Of a DNA stretch of 64,000 nucleotides, positions 16,220 to 24,219 are shown piece by piece. Where the stretch lies: the NCBI GenBank assembly GCA_937129145.1, contig CAKZMU010000030.1, positions 62,001 to 126,000 of the forward strand, in the 5' to 3' direction. Source of the stretch: an uncultured Lacinutrix sp. Lineage in GTDB: Bacteria; Bacteroidota; Bacteroidia; Flavobacteriales; Flavobacteriaceae. Below the pieces are notes generated by a model. It did not search any database, was not told the origin of the DNA, and was given only the letters and a program-made list of their open reading frames with translations. How positions within the stretch are numbered: position 1 is the stretch's first letter; every line of letters starts with the position of its first letter. A program made the translations under genes and the position numbers.

Positions 16220-18034
16220 TTATAATATATTGACTTTAATTTTTTTCCATGTTCTTATAAGTAATACCCCTGAAATTATAGCAACTCCAGTAATTATTAA
16301 AGCTAGGTTATAGTCCCCATATATCCAGTATCCAGTGGCGAACATACAGCTATAGATGAGTGCACATCCTAACAGCATCGCAAGGATTCCTGAAGGAACA
16401 CTCCAAGCTTCATCAGTATCTTTTACAACAATCCCATCTTCTTTTGCTTCTGCTACTACCTTAGACCAACCTGGGCCTCCTGGTTGAATTTTTTTATAAA
16501 AATTTTGAAGCACGTCTTTGCTTTCAGGTTGTGTTGCGTAAGTTGCAATTAACCATATAATTGTAGTAATGAGTACTACAGCTGGGTATTGATAATAGTC
16601 TGGAAACACACCAGATTCTGCTCCAAAAAAATAATCACCAAGAGGCGTAAGTTTTAATAGAATTGAAATAATACCTGATGCAAACATAGCAGTTATCTCA
16701 CTCCAAGCATTAATTCTCCACCAGAACCAACGTAAAATAAAAATAAGTCCAGTACCAGCTCCAAACATTAATAGTACTTCAAATAGCTGTAATGCGTTTT
16801 GAAGCAACAATGCCAATAAGGCACTTAAAACCATTAATACTACAGTTGAAAGTCTTCCAACAAATACCAGTCGTTTTTCGGATGCGTCTGGGTTAATCTG
16901 TTGTTTGTAAAAATCATAAACCATATATGAAGAACCCCAATTTAACTGTGTAGAAATGGTGGACATATATGCGGCTACCAATGATGCTAAAACTAAACCT
17001 AAAAGCCCACTTGGAAGTTTGGTTAACATAGCAGAATAGGCGAGGTCATTACCAAGCTTATCATCGGCTACATTAGGAAATGCTTCTTGGATACTAGCCA
17101 AATCTGGGAATATTACTAAAGATGCTAAGGCTACTATAATCCATGGCCAAGGTCTAAGTGCATAGTGCATAATGTTAAAGAAAAAAGTAGCACCAATAGC
17201 ATGGTTTTCGTCCTTTGCCGCTAACATTCTTTGGGCAATATAACCTCCTCCTCCTGGCTCAGCACCTGGATACCAAGAACTCCACCATTGTACGGCCAGA
17301 GGAATAATAAAAAGCGTTATTAATGCATTTCGGTTATTAAAATCTGGTAAAATAGAAAGCTTACTAGCCACATTTTCATTGCTTAACAAAGCTTCAATAC
17401 CACCAACCTCTGGCATGTTTACCAAAAAATAAGCTGCACCAATCGCTCCACCCATAGCAACAAAAAACAAAACAAAATCGGTGTAAACAACACCTTTAAA
17501 ACCACCTAAGGCACTAAAAACAACGGTTATTAAACCTGCACTAATTACAGTTTGCCATGGTTCTAAGCCTAACATTATACCACCAATCTTTATGGCTGCC
17601 AATGTAACTGCGGACATGGTAATAACATTGAAAATAACACCAAGATAAACCGCTCTAAATTTTCTTAAGAATCTAGCTGGTTTACCGCCATATCTAAACT
17701 CATAAAACTCAATATCTGTGTTTACATTAGATTTTCGCCAAAGTTTAGCATAGACAAAAACTGTTAACAAGCCTGTAATTAAAAATGCCCACCAAACCCA
17801 GTTACCAGAAACGCCATTGGTTCTTACTATGTCTGTAACTAAGTTGGGAGTATCTGTAGAAAAAGTTGTTGCAACCATGGAGACACCTAGTAGCCACCAT
17901 GGCATTGTTCGACCTGAAAGAAAAAACTCAGAAGAGTTCTTTCCTGCTTTTTTTGAAACATATATCCCTATTGACAACGTTATCGCAAAGAATATTATTA
18001 TTAATGCATAATCTAATGTACTTAAGGATACCAT
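16220..18034 (-). CDS. Sodium:solute symporter (SSS family)
   Basis: 604 residues with about 14 hydrophobic segments. It starts in the SSS manner (LDYALIIIFFAITLSIGIYVSKKAGKNSSEFFLSGRTMPWWLLGVSMVATTFS) and includes GGFKGVVYTDF and the AAYMSTISTQLNWGSSYMVYDFY region typical of SLC5-like transporters. These import sugars, amino sugars or other small solutes with Na+. The neighbours (NahK-like kinase 15 bp upstream, oxidoreductase and nagB downstream) suggest a hexosamine or related sugar. The C-terminal extension past TM 13 is longer than in PutP and normal for sugar-type members. Confidence 0.9.
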   Translation of the reverse strand: MVSLSTLDYALIIIFFAITLSIGIYVSKKAGKNSSEFFLSGRTMPWWLLGVSMVATTFSTDTPNLVTDIVRTNGVSGNWVWWAFLITGLLTVFVYAKLWRKSNVNTDIEFYEFRYGGKPARFLRKFRAVYLGVIFNVITMSAVTLAAIKIGGIMLGLEPWQTVISAGLITVVFSALGGFKGVVYTDFVLFFVAMGGAIGAAYFLVNMPEVGGIEALLSNENVASKLSILPDFNNRNALITLFIIPLAVQWWSSWYPGAEPGGGGYIAQRMLAAKDENHAIGATFFFNIMHYALRPWPWIIVALASLVIFPDLASIQEAFPNVADDKLGNDLAYSAMLTKLPSGLLGLVLASLVAAYMSTISTQLNWGSSYMVYDFYKQQINPDASEKRLVFVGRLSTVVLMVLSALLALLLQNALQLFEVLLMFGAGTGLIFILRWFWWRINAWSEITAMFASGIISILLKLTPLGDYFFGAESGVFPDYYQYPAVVLITTIIWLIATYATQPESKDVLQNFYKKIQPGGPGWSKVVAEAKEDGIVVKDTDEAWSVPSGILAMLLGCALIYSCMFATGYWIYGDYNLALIITGVAIISGVLLIRTWKKIKVNIL

Positions 18035-18048
18035 AGTTTTTTAATTAG

Positions 18049-19131
18049 TTAGTAATTTATTGTGGAAAAATTTAATAGTTTTTCAGAAAAGCTTTCTATT
18101 AATTTAAATTGGTTTTTTGCTCGGTCTAAATTATGGTCTGGGTAATCTCTCTTATAATATATGTCGTTATTTAAATAATCTGTTAAAAAGCGAAGTCCCA
18201 TAATAAAAATCATAGTTTTTGCAGCTAAAGGCAAATATTTTAATTCTATTTCTGTTAAATTATCTTCTGTTTTTTCTAAAAACCCTTTCTTGTAAGCGTT
18301 ATAGTATTCTATGTTGAATTCTACCTTTGATATATCTTTTTCGTCTTCTGCGGCAGAGTTGCAAATAGTTCTAATAGCATCACCAAAATCATAATGAATA
18401 ATCCCTGGCATTACCGTGTCTGTATCTATCATACAGATGCCCTTGTTGTCTTTAGTGAAAAGTGAATTTGATATTTTAGTATCATTATGTGCAACCCTTG
18501 TAGGGATTTTACCTTCATCTTTTAAATTTTGAAGAATATGCATTTCTTCTTTGGATTTATCAACTATGTCTATATACTCCAAAGCTTTCTGTAAACGTTC
18601 CTTTGCAGCGCTTTGAATAGAGGAGGTGTATTGTTTGTAACGAAAAGACATATCATGAAAGTTAGGGATAACCTCTATTAATTGACTGCTGTCAAAATCT
18701 AAAGTTAGGTTTAAAAACTCTCCCAAAAGCTTGCCTCCCTCGTATGCAATCTCTTTATTCTTTACAACTTCATGGGTAATGCTATTTTCTATAAACACCA
18801 TGATATTCCAAAATTGGCCATCATGTATGTGATAGTAAGAGTCTTTATTTATTGCTTTTACAAAGGTTAATTTTGAGTTTCTTATCTCTTTTTTAGAAAG
18901 ATTTGGAAACTTACTTACTATATGATTGCTAATTAATATTTTATTGTTGACTAAACCCGGAACATCTTTAAAAACATGATGGTTTATTCTTTGTAATATA
19001 TATTTACAACCAGTAGTGGTTGTTATTAAAAACGTATCGTTGATGTGACCAGTATTTAGTTCTGAATGTTTTAGATATTTAGATTTATGATCAAAAGCAT
19101 CAAATATGGTTTTTAGTGTGGTCGTATTCAT
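18049..19131 (-). CDS. N-acetylhexosamine kinase-like phosphotransferase (APH family)
   Basis: 360 residues with the aminoglycoside/choline-kinase-like fold. SELNTGHINDTFLITTTTGCKYILQRINHHVFKD forms the N-lobe nucleotide site. The catalytic loop reads RVAHNDTKISN (Brenner-type HND..N) and the metal aspartate lies in GICMIDTDTVMPGIIHYDFGDAIRT. This pattern is that of NahK-type N-acetylhexosamine 1-kinases, and related proteins sit in many Bacteroidota glycan loci. Phosphorylation of an imported N-acetylhexosamine is the likely role; position 1 or 6 cannot be told from sequence. First intact gene of the minus-strand sugar operon, behind a palindromic operator-like site. Confidence 0.8.
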   Translation of the reverse strand: MNTTTLKTIFDAFDHKSKYLKHSELNTGHINDTFLITTTTGCKYILQRINHHVFKDVPGLVNNKILISNHIVSKFPNLSKKEIRNSKLTFVKAINKDSYYHIHDGQFWNIMVFIENSITHEVVKNKEIAYEGGKLLGEFLNLTLDFDSSQLIEVIPNFHDMSFRYKQYTSSIQSAAKERLQKALEYIDIVDKSKEEMHILQNLKDEGKIPTRVAHNDTKISNSLFTKDNKGICMIDTDTVMPGIIHYDFGDAIRTICNSAAEDEKDISKVEFNIEYYNAYKKGFLEKTEDNLTEIELKYLPLAAKTMIFIMGLRFLTDYLNNDIYYKRDYPDHNLDRAKNQFKLIESFSEKLLNFSTINY

Positions 19132-19213
19132 ATTATTCCCAAAGCTTTCTTAGGTATGCTCCGTTTAATTTTAGTTTATTTTTCTTTTGCAACACGCTTT
19201 TTTGCTTTTTGTT

Positions 19214-20617
19214 TTAGGTAATGTATTTTGAAAACAACCACCTAATACAATCGATTGTATCGATATAAACAAAAATATACTTTTTATTTACATCGTATAA
19301 ACTGGCTCTTGGTTGATTGGCATGCGCTTCCATACCAGAATTTCCATTTTGAGGATGTTCATTTCGCCAGAGTACATTTCCAATAGACATAGCATTTACG
19401 CCACTACCATGCCAAGTCCCTGTAGTATAATCTATGTTTTTACCCAATAAGCAACCTGTGGCAGAATTTGTAACTATAAAGTTATGACCTGGGTTTCCAA
19501 CATATCTATTGTTTAATGCTGAACTATAACCCAAAAATTTAAACTGTGCAGCTTGAGACATTGCCGTAAATTCTACATTACTAATCCAGCTATTCACAAC
19601 GTGGTTAAATTGAATACCACTCCATCCTGAAGAACTTAAATAGGCATTTGGACCACCTACAGGTTCGCCTGGAAATAATTCTTGTGGTGCTCTATGATGT
19701 ATGTGATTCCAAATAAAACCACCTGTGTATTTTAAATCTTGTATGCCTACTTCTTCAAGAGCTGAAAAATTATTTATTTTCCAATTGTAAGTGGCATCGA
19801 CAGCTCTATGTATTGGTTCTTTAAACGTAATTACGTTTCCATTTTTACTCACAACCTTATGTATTTCTCTAACTTCAACACCGTTATTTACTATTCTTAA
19901 ATTCTGTGGCTGATATAAGTCGGCAGTTGTATAAGGTGCTAGCTCTTCATTTAATAAAGCGGTAGAGGTGTCTTTTATATATAATTCTACCCATTGGCCA
20001 ACAGAAATATTTGCTGCATTTGCAACTTCAATAGAGTGTGTTTCCCTGTCTGCATTTCCTGTTACATTTGTAATAAAGGTGTTTGCAGAATCTTCTCCAT
20101 TCCAAAAAAGGAAAAGATATGGGCAAACATAATCTTTGGTTGCCATATCTGGGTGTGTGGTATTGTCTTTTTGGTAGAGCTCAGTGCCACCAGTACCAGA
20201 ACCACTTCCTTTTATTACAATATTGCTTTTAGAAATTCTAATGACCTCGCTAGGGTCATCTACACTAGCATCGTTAACAATAAATTTGCCTGGAGGGAAA
20301 AAGATAACTCCACCATTGTTAGCTTCTGCTGCTGCGATTGCCAACATAATTGCTGCTTTATCAGATATTCCATCATCTGGTATGGCTCCGTAAGCCGCAG
20401 CCGTAACATCAAAAATTTGTTGCGTGAATGTAGGTGGTAACCCTATTTCTCCGTTATGATATCCAGCATAAGAAAATGTTGGTAGTATGGGTTCGGTATT
20501 ATTAACTTGGGCATCTACCCAATTTTGATATAGAGCACTTGGGTTTTGAGCAATAACTTGCGAGCTTATTAAGATAAAGAGCGCAAGGAAAGGTAATTTA
20601 TTTCTTAGAATCTTCAT
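19214..20617 (-). pseudogene. DUF4955-like secreted beta-helix protein, 3'-truncated
   Basis: 467 codons with a signal peptide (MKILRNKLPFLALFILISSQVIAQ). FDVTAAAYGAIPDDGISDKAAI and GGVIFFPPGKFIV mark the pectate-lyase-like right-handed beta-helix. Later blocks (WVELYIKD, HHRAPQELFPGEP, GMEAHANQPRASLYD) match DUF4955 proteins, thought to be secreted glycan-active enzymes. In relatives the ANQPRATLYD block is followed by a glycine-rich GGFF..RGGGA..NMPNH segment and further domains. Here it runs instead into 23 unrelated residues encoded by the next operon's promoter, then TAA. The 3' part has been lost by deletion or rearrangement. Confidence 0.7.
19245..19277 (-). promoter_or_regulatory. Promoter with overlapping palindromic operator for the sugar operon
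   Basis: On the minus strand TATTTTTG (19277-19270) matches the -7 element. Directly downstream, at the expected start of transcription, lies a perfect 16-bp palindrome ATACAATCGATTGTAT (19245-19260) with a central CG, the shape of LacI/GalR-family operators. A repressor bound there would block initiation. The leader to the kinase ATG is about 130 bases. No -33 TTG at the ideal distance was found and no lacI-like gene is in the window. Confidence 0.5.
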
Positions 20618-20619
20618 AA

Positions 20620-20642
20620 AAGTATTTTAAACAAAAATACTT
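20620..20642 (-). promoter_or_regulatory. Promoter within a perfect inverted repeat, DUF4955-like gene
   Basis: AAGTATTTT and AAAATACTT (20620-20628, 20634-20642) form a perfect 9-bp dyad around AAACA. The dyad contains the minus-strand -7 element TATTTTTG (20639-20632), only 14 bases before the ATG at 20617. The overlap of dyad and promoter suggests a repressor site. Confidence 0.45.
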
Positions 20643-20960
20643 AATCACGTTATTAATAAGAGGTGCTAAAAGTTCATTTTTAGGGGATATATTGGTATAG
20701 TAGCTATTAATTGGTTTGATTTAGAAGTAGAAATGTGTTGTTTGGTGTTTCAAATACTAAATGAATTTTCACCTCAATCTTTATTTAGTAGATACGATTC
20801 AAGTTATTTTATTTCGTTTTATAATTTTTACTAGTACGATAAGAATTGGATTAGTTTTGTAGGCTCTCATTATATTTTTTCTAAGAACAATTTAAATAGT
20901 TACTTGACTTGGAATGTAAGAGTAAACAAATTTTAGAATAGTTAGTACAGAATTATTTTT

Positions 20961-21205
20961 ACAAACTCCTTTTTTATACTTCCCTTTGCTTTTTCTAATC
21001 CTTTACTGCTACCACTTTATATTCAGTGTGTATAGTTTCGCTATCAAGCACATTGCTAGTAATGTTGTTAATTATAATTTCAAGAAAGTGAAATGTGGTA
21101 CTTAATATTCCTTCTTTTACTTCGTCTGTAAGTCTAACTTTTATGTCAATCTTACCCAAAGGGATTCTAAATACACATAATCGCCTTCATTAATTAAATG
21201 ATTTT
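20961..21205 (-). pseudogene. Relic of the 3' end of formate dehydrogenase fdhA
   Basis: About 245 bp align along their whole length with the last ~250 bp of fdhA at 48418-48666, same strand. Broken translation fragments still read NHLINEGDYVYLES, then a disrupted middle, then RIRKSKGKYKK, against THLINEGDYVCLES...RIRKSKGKYKKELV in the intact copy. Several stops, small indels and many substitutions show long decay. Nothing upstream of the HLINEGDYV block survives. Confidence 0.85.
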
Positions 21206-21234
21206 TTGTTTCAAATTGATTGACAAGATTATTA

Positions 21235-21292
21235 GATTGAATCAAATTTCTCTAATTCTTTAATGAGCATTTGGTTGGTATTTTTTCTGTAT
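21235..21292. repeat. Direct repeat, copy B
   Basis: Near-identical to 13085-13142. Minus-strand reading YRKNTNQMLIKELEKFDSI-stop ends about 30 bp before the fdhA relic. The two copies bracket the amino-sugar cluster in the same orientation, about 8.1 kb apart. Confidence 0.65.
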
Positions 21293-21307
21293 GATCAACT
21301 ACTAAAA

Positions 21308-21325
21308 CTTCACAGAAATGTGGAG
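21308..21325 (-). terminator. Hairpin after the histidine kinase gene
   Basis: CTTCACA (21308-21314), loop GAAA, TGTGGAG (21319-21325): a 7-bp stem with one G-U pair. It is flanked by TTTT on the minus-strand exit side and by six T on the other side, so it can serve either strand. Confidence 0.55.
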
Positions 21326-21338
21326 CTTTTTTATATTA

Positions 21339-22682
21339 TTAAAATATGAGGCTAAAAACTGAGCCTTCGCCTTCAATACTTTTTACAATAATTCGTCCTT
21401 TGTGAAGTAGCATAATTTGTTTACAAAGACTTAAGCCAATTCCGCTTCCTGTGGCTTTATTGGTAAAGAACGGAACGAATATGTTTTCTAAAATATTTTG
21501 CGGAATACCTGAGCCATTATCATAAATTTTTATAACAGTATCTCTATTAGGATTTTGAGTTGCTATAACTTTTATTTCTGAATTTTCTCTGTTTTTGCAT
21601 GCGTCAACAGCGTTTAGTATTAAATTAATTAATACTTGTTCAATAAGGTGTGTATCAATATCTAGTTCTAGCCTTTTAGTAGAAATTTTGAATTCAATAT
21701 CAATATTTTTGGCTTCAATTGATGGTGCCATTAGTAACTGAATATTATCAAATAGTTCAGAAACGTTAACCTTCTGTAAATTTAAATGAGTCACTTTACT
21801 TAAACTACGGTAGGTTTTAGCAAACTTTAATAAACCTTCACTTCTGTTTTTAATCGTTTTTATCCCAGAATTAATATCGTCTAATTCGAGTGTGTTTTCT
21901 TTAGGCTTTTCAATAGCTAATTGTAAGTTTTTTTGAAGAGTATCAGCCAATGATGAAATTGGTGCAATGGAATTCATGATTTCATGAGTCATTACACTTA
22001 ATAATTTCTTCCAAGATTCAGATTCATTCCTATTTAGAGTATCATCAATATTTTGAATGACAATCAACTTAAAAGCGTCATCTTCAACTTGAAAAACAGT
22101 ATCAGAAATTAGAATTTTTATTTTATCATTTTGTAATGCAATCGAAATAGAATCTGGTTCTCTGTGATAGGTTTCAAAAATTGTATTAAACAATTCTGGT
22201 TTTCTGTTTTCAACAAACCGTATGTTTTTAAAAGATGGCATGTCTAGTATATCACCAAAAGAATCATTAGTCCATAAAACATCACCAGTTTCTAGATTAT
22301 AAGCAATTATGCCTATGTCTACCATTTCTAAAATCTTTTGAAGGTAAACATACTGTGCTTCATTTTGAGAGTTAATCTCCTTTATAGTTCTATTAATTTC
22401 ATTAAAACCAGTGTATAAAAAACGAATATCTTTTGGGCCTTTGTCTTCAGGGAACCATCGTGAAAAATCACGATATTTTACAGCTTCAAAAAAGTCATCC
22501 ATAGCAACAAACCGACGCTTTACAAAAGAGTATGTGTTAGTTAGTAAAAAAAGAATACCTATACTAATAATTACTGTGTACACAGTCTTGTCTATATAAA
22601 TTGCATAAACTAAGGCAAGTATTGTACTAACAAGAAATAGAATTCTAAAAAAAAGTCTAAAGATGTAAGCTTTATAGTTCAT
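21339..22682 (-). CDS. NtrB-type sensor histidine kinase
   Basis: 447 residues. Two transmembrane helices (about 8-28 and 32-52) with almost no periplasmic loop come first. A PAS-like segment (about 105-210, EMVDIGIIAYNLETGDVLWTND) follows, then the H box VMTHEIMNSIAPI with the phospho-accepting His, N box LILNAVDAC, and G boxes DNGSGIP and GSGIGLSL. The minimal sensor loop suggests sensing within the membrane or from the cytoplasm. It is the second gene after the sigma54-type regulator, overlapping it by 11 bp, so the pair is translationally coupled. The divergent exporter locus is the likely regulon. Confidence 0.92.
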   Translation of the reverse strand: MNYKAYIFRLFFRILFLVSTILALVYAIYIDKTVYTVIISIGILFLLTNTYSFVKRRFVAMDDFFEAVKYRDFSRWFPEDKGPKDIRFLYTGFNEINRTIKEINSQNEAQYVYLQKILEMVDIGIIAYNLETGDVLWTNDSFGDILDMPSFKNIRFVENRKPELFNTIFETYHREPDSISIALQNDKIKILISDTVFQVEDDAFKLIVIQNIDDTLNRNESESWKKLLSVMTHEIMNSIAPISSLADTLQKNLQLAIEKPKENTLELDDINSGIKTIKNRSEGLLKFAKTYRSLSKVTHLNLQKVNVSELFDNIQLLMAPSIEAKNIDIEFKISTKRLELDIDTHLIEQVLINLILNAVDACKNRENSEIKVIATQNPNRDTVIKIYDNGSGIPQNILENIFVPFFTNKATGSGIGLSLCKQIMLLHKGRIIVKSIEGEGSVFSLIF

Positions 22683-24024
22683 ACTTCTCTAGTCGTCTAT
22701 ATAAAGCAGCTCTTGTGATGCCCAATTCTTTGGCAGATTTAGAAACGTTTCCTTTATGCTTCTCTAATACAGTTAGAATTGCATTTTTTTCTACATCATT
22801 AAGATTTAGACTTTTAACTTCTGTATTTGTTGTTGAAGCTGAACGCTCTATTGATGAAAAAACTAAATCATCTGGTTTTAAAGTATTACCATCGGTCATT
22901 ATTACCGCACGTTCTAAAACATATTGAAGCTCTCTTACGTTACCAGGGAAATCGTGCTTTTTTAATTTTGAAATAAATCCTGAATCAAAAGAAAACGAAC
23001 TTTTATTATACTTTTCGGCATATAGTGATACAAAATAACGTGATAGTTCTGTAATGTCTGTACCTCTATCTCTTAATGGGGGAACAACAATATCAACAGT
23101 ATTAATTCTATATATTAAATCTTTGCGAAACTTCTTTTCGTCTGCTAATACTTCAGGGTCTATATTTGTGGCGCAAATCAATCTAATATCTATAGGTATC
23201 GATTCGTTAGAGCCCAAAGGAGTAACCTGTCTATTTTGTAAAACGGTTAGTAATCTTACTTGCTGTCCTAAACTTATGTTACCAATTTCGTCTAAAAATA
23301 AAGTACCTCCATTTGCAGCTTCAAAACGCCCTTTTCTATCTTCTCTAGCATCAGTAAAAGCACCTTTTTTATAGCCAAATAATTCGCTTTCAAATAATGA
23401 AGAGGTTAATGCGCCTACATCAACTTTAATAAAAGGCTTATTGCGTCTATTAGAATTATCATGAAGTGCTCTAGCAATTAAATCTTTTCCTGTTCCATTT
23501 TCTCCAAGCACTAAAATATTTGCATCAGTTGGAGCAACTTTTTTTATTTTGACAAAAACATCATTCATTATATCACTATCACCTATAATCTCAACATTAT
23601 TTGAGTTTAGGCTTTCTTTGTGATATGATTTTGACTTTTTATTACTAAGAATTTTAGTAATGGTCTCAACAACTTTAGCATTTTTCCATGGTTTCATTAA
23701 AAAGTCAAAGGCCCCTTCTTTTAAACCTCTAATGGCTAAATCAATATCTGCATAAGCAGTCATAAGGATAACTGCTATTTCAGGGTTTAGTTTTTGAATC
23801 TTATTCAACCAAAAAATACCTTCATTGCCAGTATTTACCAGTCCATTAAAATTCATGTCCAAAATGACAATATCAAAGCTGTTACGTTCAATTAAGGAGA
23901 TAATATTATTAGGGTTCTTCTCGGTAATTACTTCTTTAACCAAAGGTTTAAGAAGTAATCGCAATGCGGTAAGTACATCTGCGTCGTCGTCAACAACTAA
24001 TATGTTAGCATTTTTTAAAACCAT
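22672..24024 (-). CDS. NtrC-type sigma54-dependent response regulator
   Basis: 450 residues in three domains. The receiver has VDDDAD and the phospho-acceptor in VILDMNF near residue 56. The AAA+ domain has Walker A GENGTGKD, Walker B GGTLFLDEIG and sensor FPGNVREL. The C-terminal Fis-type helix-turn-helix reads GNVSKSAKELGITRAALYRRLEKYEL. The sigma54-contact loop reads GAFTDA, not GAFTGA. It lies divergent from the exporter locus; the 195-bp gap contains paired GTGT..GATT half-sites and a -24/-12-like promoter, the arrangement expected of its target. The same sites recur before permease 6. Confidence 0.93.
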   Translation of the reverse strand: MVLKNANILVVDDDADVLTALRLLLKPLVKEVITEKNPNNIISLIERNSFDIVILDMNFNGLVNTGNEGIFWLNKIQKLNPEIAVILMTAYADIDLAIRGLKEGAFDFLMKPWKNAKVVETITKILSNKKSKSYHKESLNSNNVEIIGDSDIMNDVFVKIKKVAPTDANILVLGENGTGKDLIARALHDNSNRRNKPFIKVDVGALTSSLFESELFGYKKGAFTDAREDRKGRFEAANGGTLFLDEIGNISLGQQVRLLTVLQNRQVTPLGSNESIPIDIRLICATNIDPEVLADEKKFRKDLIYRINTVDIVVPPLRDRGTDITELSRYFVSLYAEKYNKSSFSFDSGFISKLKKHDFPGNVRELQYVLERAVIMTDGNTLKPDDLVFSSIERSASTTNTEVKSLNLNDVEKNAILTVLEKHKGNVSKSAKELGITRAALYRRLEKYEL

Positions 24025-24083
24025 TCATACAATATTACAATATAAACACTGCTTAAAAAAATAAATTTTCTTGCTTTATAAAA

Positions 24084-24123
24084 GTGTGCATTTTCGAACA
24101 TAATGTGTATCAAAATCGGACAC
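24084..24123 (+). promoter_or_regulatory. Enhancer-like paired half-sites 1
   Basis: GTGTGCATTTTCGAAC (from 24084) and, inverted, GTGTCCGATTTTGATAC (24107-24123 on the other strand), about 50-90 bp upstream of the sigma54-like promoter. This matches the position and dyad form of an NtrC-type activator site and corresponds to the cleaner copy at 38526-38565. Confidence 0.65.
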
Positions 24124-24172
24124 TTTTCTTTTTAATAAAAGAATTAAGTATTTGATTATTAGATAATTAAAT

Positions 24173-24201
24173 GTTTGGCATCATCTTCACTATATAATTA
24201 G
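24173..24201 (+). promoter_or_regulatory. Sigma54-like promoter 1
   Basis: 29 bases identical to 38615-38643. TTGGCA (24175-24180) fits the -24 element. Ten bases after its GG the -12 position reads AC (in TTCACT) rather than the classical GC, so the -12 match is imperfect. The ATG of the adaptor gene follows at 24220. Confidence 0.6.
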
Positions 24202-24219
24202 TGTCATAAAAAAATAAAA

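Larger units (their letters stand above)
20643..21338. other. ~700-bp gene-free stretch with gene relics
   Basis: 20643-20960 shows A/T-rich sequence in which I see nothing identifiable. 20961-21205 is the fdhA relic, 21235-21292 is direct repeat copy B, and 21308-21325 is a terminator hairpin for the histidine kinase gene. No intact frame of useful length is present on either strand. Confidence 0.6.

Noticed and set aside
19994..20440. Plus-strand frame of 148 codons antisense to the DUF4955-like gene
   Set aside because: Cysteine-rich, unrecognisable translation lying wholly opposite a clear secreted protein gene; a shadow frame.
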